Assembly (NCBI RefSeq): GCF_000154825.1
Contig: NZ_DS560019.1
Span: 1,220,501-1,284,500, forward strand
Source: Anaerofustis stercorihominis DSM 17244
Lineage (GTDB): Bacteria > Bacillota > Clostridia > Eubacteriales > Anaerofustaceae
Direction: 5' to 3'
DNA length: 64,000 nt
Part shown: one piece after another, positions 8,711-16,693 of the stretch
Numbering within the stretch: the first letter of the stretch is position 1
Layout: every line of letters begins with the position of its first letter
The notes under the pieces: model-generated
Database searches by the model: none
What the model saw: the letters and a program-made list of their open reading frames with translations, nothing else
What the model was told of the DNA's origin: nothing
Program-made: the position numbers and the translations under genes

Positions 8711-8772
8711 AATAAACTCCTTTTTATATTGTTAGTATCTATTATAAGGTATTTTATGATTTTAGTCTACAG

Positions 8773-8799
8773 TAAAAAAGACCTCATAGAGGTCTTTAT
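8773..8799 (-). terminator. terminator of the PspC/LiaF-like operon
   Basis: AAAGACCTC/GAGGTCTTT stem with ATA loop and, reading minus, a T-run. It lies just after the small membrane protein gene. Confidence 0.8.
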
Positions 8800-8800
8800 A

Positions 8801-9136
8801 TTAATAATCAAAGAAATTGAACGTATCGTGATTATAATTATCGTTAAAGTTAAATGTAGAATCGTTATGAAATATATTATGATAAGAAGAAACTGTAAAA
8901 TAACATGTTCCTGCTATAAGCAAAGCTAAAAATATACTTATAAAGACAGTTCTTACTTTTTTACTTGATGTAAGCAGATATACACCTATAACTACAAGGA
9001 ATAATGGCCATATGAATTCTAAAGCTCTAAAGAAGCCGTTAAATGAAATAATGTGTATATTAAGTAAATCAAGTATATATCCTGCACCGATTGCTATAAA
9101 TAATACTCCTAAGATGATTTTTAAATTTTTATTCAT
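8801..9136 (-). CDS. small membrane protein, LiaF/DUF5668-like N-terminal region
   Basis: About 111 residues with three or four hydrophobic segments: NLKIILGVLFIAIGAGYIL, FIWPLFLVVIGVYLL and VFISIFLALLIAGTCYF. The helix-turn pattern with a WP motif resembles the LiaI-LiaF-like transmembrane region found beside PspC proteins in envelope-stress operons. The tail is rich in Asn, Asp and Phe. I start it at ATG 9136, preceded by AAGGTG, rather than at GTG 9145. It overlaps the end of the PspC gene by 8 bp, so the two are translationally coupled. A role in sensing membrane stress is inferred from context only. Confidence 0.7.
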   Translation of the reverse strand: MNKNLKIILGVLFIAIGAGYILDLLNIHIISFNGFFRALEFIWPLFLVVIGVYLLTSSKKVRTVFISIFLALLIAGTCYFTVSSYHNIFHNDSTFNFNDNYNHDTFNFFDY

Positions 9137-9848
9137 TCTTATCACCTTCTTCTTTCATTTTAATTAATTCTTCTTTAGTAAATTCGCCTTGTAAATCTGC
9201 AGTTTCTTCATTTTTTATATCTTCCAGGTTTTCTTCACTTGTACCCATAAATATGATTTCATCTGAAGTTTCTATAAGTTTTATTTCTTCATCTTTATTT
9301 TCTTCTGATTTTGTTTCTTCCTTTTGGCTTGGGTTTTCTTTTGAATCAGAAGTTTCTTGGTTATAATTTTCTTTTTTGGTATTTAAATTATCCTCTTTTT
9401 TCTTTTTAGGTGAAGCTGAAGTTATAAGCAAAATACCTGCCACTAAAAATCCTATAGGTACTATAAATCTTGATATGAATTGCGGAAGGATTTTACTTAA
9501 AAATAATACTACGCCGATTATAACAAGAAAAATACCCAGGTTATATTGTCTCTTGTTTTCTTTTACCGGGGTTTCATAATCGTTATCTTTTTTTGTTTGA
9601 TAATTTTGATTGTTAGATGAATTAGCAGATTGTTTTTCATTTGTGTTATATGGAGTTATAGGTTCATAGGGAATTAAAAAACATAGTAAAATATAAATAA
9701 GAATTAATACTCCGCTGGTTGCAAATGATAAAAGGATCGTTGCGAGTCTGATAATTGTTGAGTCGATTTCAAAATATTCACCGATCCCCCCGCATACACC
9801 TCCTATATATTTGTCATCTCTGCTTTTGTAAAGCTTTTTTTCGTTCAT
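9129..9848 (-). CDS. PspC domain membrane protein
   Basis: About 239 residues. The N-terminus is a clear PspC domain: LYKSRDDKYIGGVCGGIGEYFEIDST, then a hydrophobic helix ending LLCFLIPYEP. A second membrane region follows (LGIFLVIIGVVLFLSKILPQ, RFIVPIGFLVAGILLIT), and the last ~100 residues are a Lys/Glu-rich, probably disordered cytoplasmic tail. PspC proteins take part in envelope-stress responses. ATG 9848 is preferred over TTG 9860 because GGAGG lies between them. It is the first gene of a two-gene operon. Confidence 0.85.
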   Translation of the reverse strand: MNEKKLYKSRDDKYIGGVCGGIGEYFEIDSTIIRLATILLSFATSGVLILIYILLCFLIPYEPITPYNTNEKQSANSSNNQNYQTKKDNDYETPVKENKRQYNLGIFLVIIGVVLFLSKILPQFISRFIVPIGFLVAGILLITSASPKKKKEDNLNTKKENYNQETSDSKENPSQKEETKSEENKDEEIKLIETSDEIIFMGTSEENLEDIKNEETADLQGEFTKEELIKMKEEGDKNE

Positions 9849-9968
9849 AACGTCCTCCAATTGTTCTTTTGTCTTAGTATATGTTATATAGTATAGGTGT
9901 AAGATAAGATATGAATTAATTAAAGATTAAAAACGGATTAAAAAGAATTTTATCAAAAATTCCTTTAT

Positions 9969-9997
9969 TTGATTTTATTATGAAAACAGAGTATAAT
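9969..9997 (+). promoter_or_regulatory. promoter of the marR-degV operon
   Basis: TTGATT and TATAAT with 17-bp spacing. The predicted start of transcription (~10004) falls at the edge of the TTTGA-N3-TCAAA dyad. Confidence 0.65.
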
Positions 9998-10005
9998 TTA
10001 GGTAA

Positions 10006-10018
10006 TTTGATAGTCAAA
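10006..10018. promoter_or_regulatory. FabT-like operator, probable autoregulatory site
   Basis: TTTGA-TAG-TCAAA dyad directly downstream of the -10 box and just before the MarR-family gene. FabT regulators of Gram-positive fatty-acid synthesis bind TTTGA-N3-TCAAA-type sites, so this supports both the identity of the regulator and repression by itself. Confidence 0.6.
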
Positions 10019-10034
10019 GTAATTGGGAGCGATA

Positions 10035-10493
10035 ATGAATAAAGAGGAAAGAATATTAAATGAATTTCTGGTAGAAAGTTTTAATGAGATTCTGAAGGTA
10101 GAGGAAGGTGCTTTAAAAAAAGGAAAATTTAAAAATCTCTCTATCAGAGAAATGCACGTCATCGAAGCTGTTGTAAAAAACGAAAAACAAGGGAAAAATA
10201 CTTCTTCAAATATTGCCAAAACTCTCGATATAACTCCGGGTACTCTTACTATAAGCGTCAATAGCCTGGAAAGAAAGGGATATTTGCTTAGAGAAAGGGA
10301 TATACATGATAAGAGAGTAATAAATATTTATACTACTGATTCAGGTAAAGAAGTAGAAGAAAATCATGCAAAATTCCATGAAAATATGGTAAAAGAAATG
10401 CTTGAGTTTTTCCCTGAGGAAAAAAGAAAAATATTAATGGAAGCTGTTGTTGAATTGGAAAAATTCTTTAAAAGCAGAAAGAAGGTAGATTAA
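10035..10493 (+). CDS. MarR family transcriptional regulator, FabT-like
   Basis: About 152 residues, a winged-helix MarR protein. The segment NLSIREMHVIEAV, the recognition region TSSNIAKTLDITPGTLTISVNSLERKGYL and the wing RDIHDKRVINIYTTDSGKE are typical of the FabT-like group, which senses acyl-ACP or fatty acids and represses fatty-acid synthesis. ATG 10035 follows GGGAG; the upstream TTG 10023 is not needed. A TTTGA-N3-TCAAA dyad overlaps its promoter. The stop codon abuts the degV start, so they form one operon. The pairing with a fatty-acid-binding DegV protein supports a lipid-sensing role. Confidence 0.8.
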   Translation: MNKEERILNEFLVESFNEILKVEEGALKKGKFKNLSIREMHVIEAVVKNEKQGKNTSSNIAKTLDITPGTLTISVNSLERKGYLLRERDIHDKRVINIYTTDSGKEVEENHAKFHENMVKEMLEFFPEEKRKILMEAVVELEKFFKSRKKVD

Positions 10494-11339
10494 ATGGTAA
10501 AAATTGTTGTTGACAGTACATGTGATTTAAGTAAGGAGCAAATCGAAAAGTTAGATATAACCGTAGTGCCTTTGAGTGTAAGGTTTGACGATGATGAATA
10601 TTTAGACAGTGTTACGATAAATAATGAAGAGTTCTATGAAAAACTCATTTTAGCGGGGGATGATATGCCTACAACATCCCAGCCGAGTCCAAAGAGTTTT
10701 GAAAAAGTATTTAAGGAATATGTAGATTAGGGTTACGATGTCGTTGCTATTATTGTATCTTCAAAACTAAGCGGAACGCTTCAGTCTGCATTTAATGCAA
10801 AAATGGAAGTGAGCGAAGATAAAATTCACTTAATTGATTCAAGGATTGCCAGTTTCGGGACTTATTTATTAATAAACGAAGCATGTAAATTGAGAGATGA
10901 AGGGAAAAGTGCTTCTGAAATAGTTATTAAAATAGAGCATATGATTAAAAATTTAAAGCTTTATGTATGCTTAAATACACTTAAATATTTAGTATATGGT
11001 GGACGAATTTCAAAGGCTACCGGAGTTGTAGGAACTATGCTAAATATCAATCCTATTTTAGAGGCTGTTGATGGAGAACTAGTTCAGGCAGGAAAAGTAA
11101 GAGGCAAAAAACTTTCTTATAAATTTATGTTGGAGAAAGTAAAAGATGATATTGATACTTCATATCCGGTTTCATTTGGTCATTCTCATGCACATAAAGC
11201 GATAAAAGACTTTGAAAGTTTTATGTCGGAACATATTGATATAAAAGAAAGAGAAATAATTTCGATAGGTCCAACCGTTGGTACTTACTCAGGTCCGGGG
11301 GCTATCGGCATAGCATATATAAAAAAAGATAAAGAATAA
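10494..11339 (+). pseudogene. DegV family fatty-acid-binding protein (FakB type), interrupted by an in-frame TAG
   Basis: DegV/FakB proteins bind a fatty acid and present it to the FakA kinase for entry into phospholipid. The frame from 10494 reads MVKIVVDSTCDLSKEQ, ITVVPLSVRFDDDEY, TSQPSP, then stops at TAG 10728-10730. With no frame change it continues GYDVVAIIVSSKLSGTLQSA, LYVCLNTLKYLVYGGRISKA and ends GPTVGTYSGPGAIGIAYI, all family landmarks. The total of 281 codons is the normal length, so a single amber codon is the only defect. Relatives usually have a Lys or Glu there. A nonsense mutation, readthrough or a sequencing error are all possible. An internal start at 10803 would yield only the C-terminal lobe. 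It starts directly after the MarR stop codon. Confidence 0.9.
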
Positions 11340-11361
11340 ATCCTATATTAATCTCTGACTT

Positions 11362-11387
11362 AAAGCACCTTAGGGTGCTTTTTATTT
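11362..11387 (+). terminator. terminator after degV
   Basis: AAAGCACC-TTAG-GGTGCTTT stem-loop followed by a T-rich tract. Confidence 0.8.
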
Positions 11388-11453
11388 TGAACACAATTAA
11401 TTATTTTTTCATACTATAAATAGAAATAATATTCCTGTATAGGAGGAGAAATA

Positions 11454-12098
11454 ATGAATGTAATTACATATTACAAATCAAGAGATGGTGAGAAGAAAGT
11501 TCCCGGTGCTCCCCATTTTAAAATAAAGGAATTCGCCTGTCATGACGGGACCGATAAAATATTTATTGACATAGACCATGCTAAAAAGCTTGAGAAAATA
11601 AGAGTGCATTTTAAAAAAGCCGTCCATATAAATTCGGGTTACAGGACTGTGTCCTATAATAGAAAAATAGGTGGAGCAAGCGGGAGCTATCACACAAAGG
11701 GCAGAGCTTTTGATATTTACATCAGCGGAGTAAATGTAAAAACTATAGCAAAATATGCTGAAGCTATAGGTATAAAAGGAATAGGATGTTATCCAAATGC
11801 AAATTTTGTTCATATAGATTCAAGACCTTCTAAATTTTTCTATTATTACACTAATTATTATCGTTCCGTAAGAACTTTTGGCGGAAGCCCGGCTTATTAT
11901 CCGATCATTGCAAAAGGAAGCAGGGGAGCGTATGTTAAGAAAGCACAAAATAGATTGATAAAGAAGGGATATAAAATATCAGCAGATGGTATCTTTGGGT
12001 CATCGACAGAAAATGCGGTTAAAAGGTTTCAAAAAAAATCGGAAATTACAGTTGATGGTATTGTAGGGAAGAATACTTGGAAACTGTTATATAAATAA
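11454..12098 (+). CDS. M15-type zinc peptidase with peptidoglycan-binding domain
   Basis: A 214-residue cell-wall hydrolase. Residues ~20-130 form a Peptidase_M15 domain of the YcbK type: FKIKEFACHDG, NSGYRTVSYNRKIGG, SYHTKGRAFDIYI with the zinc His and Asp, and NFVHIDSRP with the last zinc His. Residues ~150-214 are a PG_binding_1 domain (GSRGAYVKKAQNRLIKKGY, DGIFGSSTENAVKRFQ, VDGIVGKNTWKLL). No signal peptide is seen, which is typical of phage endolysins exported by a holin, though no holin is adjacent. AGGAGG ribosome-binding site. It could be a domesticated phage lysin. Confidence 0.85.
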   Translation: MNVITYYKSRDGEKKVPGAPHFKIKEFACHDGTDKIFIDIDHAKKLEKIRVHFKKAVHINSGYRTVSYNRKIGGASGSYHTKGRAFDIYISGVNVKTIAKYAEAIGIKGIGCYPNANFVHIDSRPSKFFYYYTNYYRSVRTFGGSPAYYPIIAKGSRGAYVKKAQNRLIKKGYKISADGIFGSSTENAVKRFQKKSEITVDGIVGKNTWKLLYK

Positions 12099-12126
12099 AA
12101 AGGACTTAGGTTAGTCCTTTTTTATT
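12097..12126 (+). terminator. terminator after the M15 peptidase
   Basis: AAAGGACT/AGTCCTTT stem with TAGGTT loop and T-run. Confidence 0.8.
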
Positions 12127-12134
12127 TGTAACAC

Positions 12135-12171
12135 GGGGCACTACGCCTCGCTTCGCGAGATTCCGCGCCCC
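12135..12171. repeat. 37-bp GC-rich palindromic repeat, copy 1
   Basis: GC-rich imperfect palindrome in an AT-rich intergenic region: GGGGC/GCCCC ends and an inner CTCGC-TTC-GCGAG hairpin. A second copy, inverted, lies at 26872-26908 and differs at only two positions, which are paired with each other in the hairpin. From 12172 to 12352 I see no gene or other signal. Confidence 0.8.
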
Positions 12172-12352
12172 TTACCCGCAGTCAAACATACTTCCCCTTC
12201 CGCTTAAAATAAAGAAACGATATATGCTCCCTGCCTTTGATAAAAACTGCCTCCCTTTAAAAGCAAAAGTATATACAAACAAAACATATTTAAAATCCCG
12301 ATCATAGGAAAATAGAATAAAATAAAGACATAAACATAAAAAGCAATATAAA

Positions 12353-12383
12353 TAAAAAAACATCTTACAATAAGTAAGATGTG
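12353..12383 (-). terminator. terminator after the tRNA-Ser pair
   Basis: ACATCTTAC/GTAAGATGT stem (12360-12368 with 12374-12382) followed on minus by seven T. Confidence 0.8.
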
Positions 12384-12394
12384 AAAATGCATAA

Positions 12395-12486
12395 TGGCGG
12401 AGAAGGAGGGATTTGAACCCTCGCGCCGCTTACACGACCTATACCCTTAGCAGGGGCACCTCTTCGGCCAACTTGAGTACTTCTCC
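12395..12486 (-). tRNA. tRNA-Ser (anticodon GCT)
   Basis: Ninety-two nt including encoded CCA. Acceptor GGAGAAG/CTTCTCC, D-arm, anticodon loop CTGCTAA reading GCT, a long class II variable arm and a T-arm with GGTTCAAATCC. The long variable arm and anticodon identify serine (AGC/AGU codons). Confidence 0.95.
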
Positions 12487-12526
12487 GTAATCCGAATAAA
12501 AAAAAAGATATTCAATTTAATCTTAA

Positions 12527-12615
12527 TGGCCGAGAGGGTGGGATTCGAACCCACGTGGGCTTGCACCCTAACGGTTTTCAAGACCGCCCCGTTATGACCA
12601 CTTCGGTACCTCTCG
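12527..12615 (-). tRNA. tRNA-Ser (anticodon TGA)
   Basis: Eighty-nine nt including encoded CCA. Acceptor CGAGAGG/CCTCTCG with G discriminator, anticodon loop CTTGAAA reading TGA, a long variable arm and a GGTTCGAATCC T-arm. It lies 40 bp upstream of the tRNA-Ser(GCT) on the same strand, probably in one transcript. Confidence 0.95.
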
Positions 12616-12692
12616 GGATTCATTAAGCTTAACTATATTATCATATAGAATTATTTTTGTCAACATCATAAGCCTTAATTATAAAATATTTT

Positions 12693-13505
12693 TTATTTAT
12701 TTCCGCTCATTTCCTTTGACTTTTCGATACTGGAAAGAAGTGCGTCTATGACATCTCCTCTAAAGCCGGAATATTCAAGAGAATTCACTCCTTTTATGGT
12801 CGTTCCTCCCGGAGAACATACGTTATCCTTGAGCTTTGCGGGATGTTCCTTAGTTTCAAGGACCATCTTTGCGGAACCCATGACAGTTTGTGACGCAAGC
12901 TTGTAAGCCATTTCTCTCTTCACTCCGCTTTCCACCGCCGCATCCGCCAAAGCTTCGATGAATACATACACAAAAGCAGGTCCGCAGCCGCTTAAGCTTC
13001 CCGCGGTATCTATCAAAGCTTCTTCCACGACTTCGCTCTTACCGAAGCTGTTGAATATCCTTAGTACATCTTCCAGATCCTCAAAAGTGGCGTTCCCGCT
13101 GGGACATATAAGGCTCATACCCGCCATTACCATTGCGGGAGTGTTGGGCATCGTCCTAATGAGCCTTATTTTCTTACCAAACATCTTTTCCACGTTTTCC
13201 ATGGTCTGACCCGCCGCTATTGTCACTATCAAAGTATCGTTACTTATGCAGTCCTTTATTTCGTTTATGACTATATGATACACGTTAGGCTTTACCGCAA
13301 GGAATAAAATATCGCTTTTCTTTGCCACTTCCTTGTTGTCCATCGTGACATTTATCCCATATGTATCTTGTGCATTTTTGAGAGTTTTATCCGTGGAAGC
13401 ACTGACGATTATATTTTTTTTATCCGTCACACCTCCCTCTATCATACCTCCCGCCATGGCTTTCGCCATATTACCGAATCCTATAAATCCCACTGTTTTG
13501 TTCAT
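12693..13505 (-). CDS. proC: pyrroline-5-carboxylate reductase
   Basis: Last step of proline synthesis, reducing pyrroline-5-carboxylate with NAD(P)H. The 270 residues begin with the Rossmann fold VGFIGFGNMAKAMAGGMIEGG and include FLAVKPNVY, RTMPNTPAMVMAGM, GSLSGCGPAFVYVFIEALADAAV and the C-terminal signature LKDNVCSPGGTTIKGVNSLE. Length is normal and GGAG precedes the ATG. The gene is clearly GC-richer than most of the window, as are the two genes downstream of it on the map. Confidence 0.96.
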   Translation of the reverse strand: MNKTVGFIGFGNMAKAMAGGMIEGGVTDKKNIIVSASTDKTLKNAQDTYGINVTMDNKEVAKKSDILFLAVKPNVYHIVINEIKDCISNDTLIVTIAAGQTMENVEKMFGKKIRLIRTMPNTPAMVMAGMSLICPSGNATFEDLEDVLRIFNSFGKSEVVEEALIDTAGSLSGCGPAFVYVFIEALADAAVESGVKREMAYKLASQTVMGSAKMVLETKEHPAKLKDNVCSPGGTTIKGVNSLEYSGFRGDVIDALLSSIEKSKEMSGNK

Positions 13506-13549
13506 AAATCCGTCTCCTTTTCTTATATTTGTTCTTTCATTTTTTTACA

Positions 13550-14266
13550 TTATACCAAAAACCACGTATCTTTGAATACAAAATCACTTCTCAGCTCGTC
13601 GGCATACCTGTCGTAATCGGGGAACATCTTATGTAACGTCCTGTAAAACCCCTTTTGATGATTTAAATGTCTCAAATGACATATTTCGTGCAGCAACACA
13701 CTCTTTATTACCTCATTGGAGTATTTTACAAGGCACAGATTTAAGCATATACTCTCGGTCTTTACCGAGTAGCTGCCGAACCTCGTCTTCATCAGCCTTA
13801 TCCTTAAAGAGAATTTTCTCCTGATACCCACCTCTTCCGCTATTTCTTTACATTCTTGGAGGAGTTTATTATTAAGTATATCACTGAAAACTGTTTTTAG
13901 ATAATCATTTATGAGTTTGGTTTGATATCCCATGTCATCTTCTTTGGAATATAAGATGAATTTGTCAGACGTAACTTCTATATCATCTTTATCGGACTTT
14001 ACGACCTCCATTTCATATCTCTTCCCTAGAATGCTTATGGTCTGCCCTTCATAGCTATCCACCGATGCATACCGCTTTTCCATTTTCTTTATCTGTTTTC
14101 TTATCCAGTCGTCTTTGAGCCTTAATACATTATAAACACCCTGTGTACTTAACTTCTTGTTGGCATTGATTATCACATTCAAATCTTTGTCTACTCTTAT
14201 ATAGATACTTTTAATATTTTTTCTGTTTATTATTACGTTGTAATCAAAATCCTTTATATCATTCAT
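13550..14266 (-). CDS. YgjP/SprT-like metallopeptidase domain protein
   Basis: A 238-residue soluble protein of the YgjP (DUF45) family. The zinc motif HEICH is in VLLHEICHLRHLNHQKGFYRTL, with the downstream helix expected for M48-like and SprT-like folds. Upstream, KFSLRIRLMKTRFGSYS corresponds to the family block often written as R.mk.rWGsc, here with FGS. Relatives lie beside restriction genes or alone; substrate unknown. AGGAAG lies upstream of the ATG, and the gap to the CorA gene is only 19 bp, so they are cotranscribed. Confidence 0.85.
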   Translation of the reverse strand: MNDIKDFDYNVIINRKNIKSIYIRVDKDLNVIINANKKLSTQGVYNVLRLKDDWIRKQIKKMEKRYASVDSYEGQTISILGKRYEMEVVKSDKDDIEVTSDKFILYSKEDDMGYQTKLINDYLKTVFSDILNNKLLQECKEIAEEVGIRRKFSLRIRLMKTRFGSYSVKTESICLNLCLVKYSNEVIKSVLLHEICHLRHLNHQKGFYRTLHKMFPDYDRYADELRSDFVFKDTWFLV

Positions 14267-14285
14267 ATTATTTTAATTCTTCCTC

Positions 14286-15197
14286 TTACTTAAAATACTT
14301 CCTCATCAAATAAAAACTGAAACCCACTACCGAAAGACTCAAAAGGATGACCCCCAAATATCCGTACTTCCACGTAAGCTCCGGCATAAATTTAAAGTTC
14401 ATACCATACCACCCCGCAATAAGAGCAAGGGGAGAAAACACTGCGGTGATTATGGTAAGGGTCTGCATGGTCCTGTTCTGTTTTATATCCGCCTGTGCCT
14501 GATAAAGGTCTCTGAGATGTCTAGTATACTCCATGAGCATATCCACTTTGCCGTTGAGCCTTACGACTTTATTGGTAAATATCCTAAATAGTCCCTTATA
14601 TCCGTTTATAAATATGTCTTCTTCGTTCTCTTCGAAGACCATACCCATTTCTATAAGCTGGTCATAATAATTGCTCAAAACAAGGAGCTGTCTTTTCATA
14701 TTTACGATAAAATAGTTGAAATTCTTCAAATCTCCCGTTAATACCCTGTCTTCGATCTCGTTTATGTTCGTTTCGAAATGCTCCAGATAATTAAGGTCCC
14801 CGCTTATGAGTATATCCAAAAAGTCGTATAAAAAATGGGATACGGAAGGATTTTTCCATTCTCTCTTTTCTTTTATGCTTTCTATTATGGGCTTTACCAC
14901 ATTGTCGCTGTCGATAAAATATATCCTATGATCTTTTATATAATACCCGAACTTACCCTGCTTTAAGTCTTTTCCCATTTTAGGTATAAAGAAAGTCCCG
15001 ACTATGACATCTCTGTATACTTCGGATTTTGAAAAGTTGATATTGTCAAAATCGGCATAGTACGTCGGTATGCCTTTATCACGGCAGGCTTCGTGCCACT
15101 GTTCCAGGGTAAGTAAGATCACTACGTCCTCTTTTTCCCCCACATTATCCAAGCTTTCTATCTCTTCAAGTTCATTAGCTATTTTATAATACATCAT
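14286..15197 (-). CDS. corA: CorA family divalent cation transporter
   Basis: A 303-residue CorA-type Mg2+/Co2+ channel. A soluble helical N-terminal domain is followed by two transmembrane helices; between them is the selectivity motif YGMNF in AGWYGMNFKFMPEL. The second helix is GYLGVILLSLSVVGFSFYLM, with a basic end. GAGGTGAG precedes the start (ATG-ATG, first one taken). It opens a probable operon with the YgjP-like gene. Confidence 0.9.
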   Translation of the reverse strand: MMYYKIANELEEIESLDNVGEKEDVVILLTLEQWHEACRDKGIPTYYADFDNINFSKSEVYRDVIVGTFFIPKMGKDLKQGKFGYYIKDHRIYFIDSDNVVKPIIESIKEKREWKNPSVSHFLYDFLDILISGDLNYLEHFETNINEIEDRVLTGDLKNFNYFIVNMKRQLLVLSNYYDQLIEMGMVFEENEEDIFINGYKGLFRIFTNKVVRLNGKVDMLMEYTRHLRDLYQAQADIKQNRTMQTLTIITAVFSPLALIAGWYGMNFKFMPELTWKYGYLGVILLSLSVVGFSFYLMRKYFK

Positions 15198-15265
15198 CTC
15201 ACCTCGGTATGTCTATAATATCACATTTACTTACTATATTTTAACACAATATTGAGTTTTTATTT

Positions 15266-15341
15266 ATTACCTGAAGACTTCGAATAAGTCTTGTGAATTT
15301 TACATATGTAAAATTCATATGTGTGAAACACATCAGGTAAT
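15266..15341. repeat. cloverleaf-shaped palindromic element
   Basis: A 9-bp perfect outer stem (15266-15274 with 15333-15341, ATTACCTGA/TCAGGTAAT) encloses three contiguous perfect hairpins: AGACTT/AAGTCT (15275-15291), a 24-nt perfect palindrome (15294-15317) and ATGTGT/ACACAT (15319-15333). Almost no base is unpaired except the loops. A further hairpin (ATTTTTC-AAA-GAAAAAT, 15349-15366) follows, and CAGGTA(A/T)TATGAGCG is repeated at ~15334 and ~15412. It could be a small RNA, a mobile palindromic unit or a DNA structure. The rest of the 15198-15548 gap is AT-rich with no gene. Confidence 0.6.
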
Positions 15342-15548
15342 ATGAGCGGATTTTTCAAAGAAAAATTTGCGAGTATTCCTAACTTCAATCATATATTTAT
15401 TTCAAAGCCTTGCAGGTATTATGAGCGAATAATCTTTATTATTTGAATATTTTTTATTTTTATCAGTTGACATAATTTATTATTTAAAATAATGATAAGT
15501 TTGTATTATAATAATTAATAAAATATTTTTATTTAATATATTTAAAAA

Positions 15549-15578
15549 TAAAAAAAGCCCTTTAAAGGGCTTTTTAAA
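15549..15578 (-). terminator. terminator after the oxidoreductase gene
   Basis: AAAAAGCCCTTT/AAAGGGCTTTTT perfect palindrome with T-runs either way. Confidence 0.8.
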
Positions 15579-15588
15579 ATTTTAAATA

Positions 15589-16545
15589 TCAGCACTTCCA
15601 TGAATTTTGTATCTCTTCCAATATTTCCACGGAATGTATCGTCATATCTTTTGTCATTATATCGCTTTCCGGCATTCCTTTTTCTATACATTCGTTAAAG
15701 TGCTTTACTTCAAATGTCATTTCACATGACATCGGATAGGAAACTTCTTTTACTACTCTGTCGTCGTAGTAGTGTATAGTCATTTTGTCCGCTCTGTAGA
15801 AGTTATCCATTTCTATGTATCCTTCGCTGCCGTAGATAAATAATTTGTTAAGTAACTTTACATATCCGGAAATCTTGCTTGTTGCCAGTGCCTCGTTGTC
15901 TATCTTGAAGTTTAGTATACACTCTTTATCTCCGCCGAACTCTTTGCTTTTAAGCCTCATCCCGGAATATAATGAAATAGGTTTACCGAAAATATATTCA
16001 AGGTATTCTATGCAGTATACCGCATTCGTGAAGAACACTCCGCCTCCCTTTGATAAATCGAGTGTCCACGCATTGTAGTCTCCCGGGAATGAAGTTGAAA
16101 AATCGAGAAGTCCCACATCTCCTATTTCCTTGTTTTTGATTATGTCTTTTACCATATTGGTTATAGGAAGGAAGATTTCCTTTTGTGCTTCAACCAAAAA
16201 TAATCCTTTTTCTTTAGCTAATCCGAATAATTCAATGGCTTCTTCTTTTTTAAGAACCATAGGCTTTTCGCATACTACATGCTTTCCCGCATTCAAAGCG
16301 TCTTTTATATTTTGATAATGAAGGAAGTTTATCGTTGCGATATAAATAACATCTACATCTTTATCTTCATATAATTCTTCGTAGCTTCCGTAGTATTTTT
16401 CGATGTTTAATTCTTCCGCCTTTTGTTTCGCTTTTGCTTCTCCTCTCGAAGCTATTGCTGTGACTTCACCGTTCCCGCTTTCTCTGACTCCTTTTACAAA
16501 TCTCGGAACAATTGATGCCGTGCTTAAAATCCCATATTTGATCAT
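15589..16545 (-). CDS. Gfo/Idh/MocA family oxidoreductase
   Basis: About 318 residues. The N-terminal Rossmann domain reads IKYGILSTASIVPRFVKGV; the family EKP motif is in GKHVVCEKPMVLKKEEA; YIATINFLHYQNI matches the usual loop. The C-terminal half is the alpha/beta substrate domain. Substrates in this family are sugars or sugar derivatives, and the exact one is not deducible. I chose ATG 16545, preceded by AGGAG, over the upstream in-frame ATG 16584 that would add a non-conserved tail. Monocistronic with its own terminator. Confidence 0.88.
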   Translation of the reverse strand: MIKYGILSTASIVPRFVKGVRESGNGEVTAIASRGEAKAKQKAEELNIEKYYGSYEELYEDKDVDVIYIATINFLHYQNIKDALNAGKHVVCEKPMVLKKEEAIELFGLAKEKGLFLVEAQKEIFLPITNMVKDIIKNKEIGDVGLLDFSTSFPGDYNAWTLDLSKGGGVFFTNAVYCIEYLEYIFGKPISLYSGMRLKSKEFGGDKECILNFKIDNEALATSKISGYVKLLNKLFIYGSEGYIEMDNFYRADKMTIHYYDDRVVKEVSYPMSCEMTFEVKHFNECIEKGMPESDIMTKDMTIHSVEILEEIQNSWKC

Positions 16546-16656
16546 AACCGTTCTCCTAAAATAAAATATAGATATATTATACACTACTTTAAAAAATTAC
16601 TAAAGTATAACTTTTTAACTTTATATTTCCATAAGTATTGAATTTTAATAAGTAAA

Positions 16657-16692
16657 AAACGAATCTAATATAATATTTAGATTCGTTTTTTT
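16657..16692. terminator. terminator after the restriction endonuclease gene
   Basis: AAACGAATCTAA/TTAGATTCGTTT stem around an AT loop, with T-run on the plus side and A-run on the other, so it may serve both directions. Confidence 0.75.
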
Positions 16693-16693
16693 A

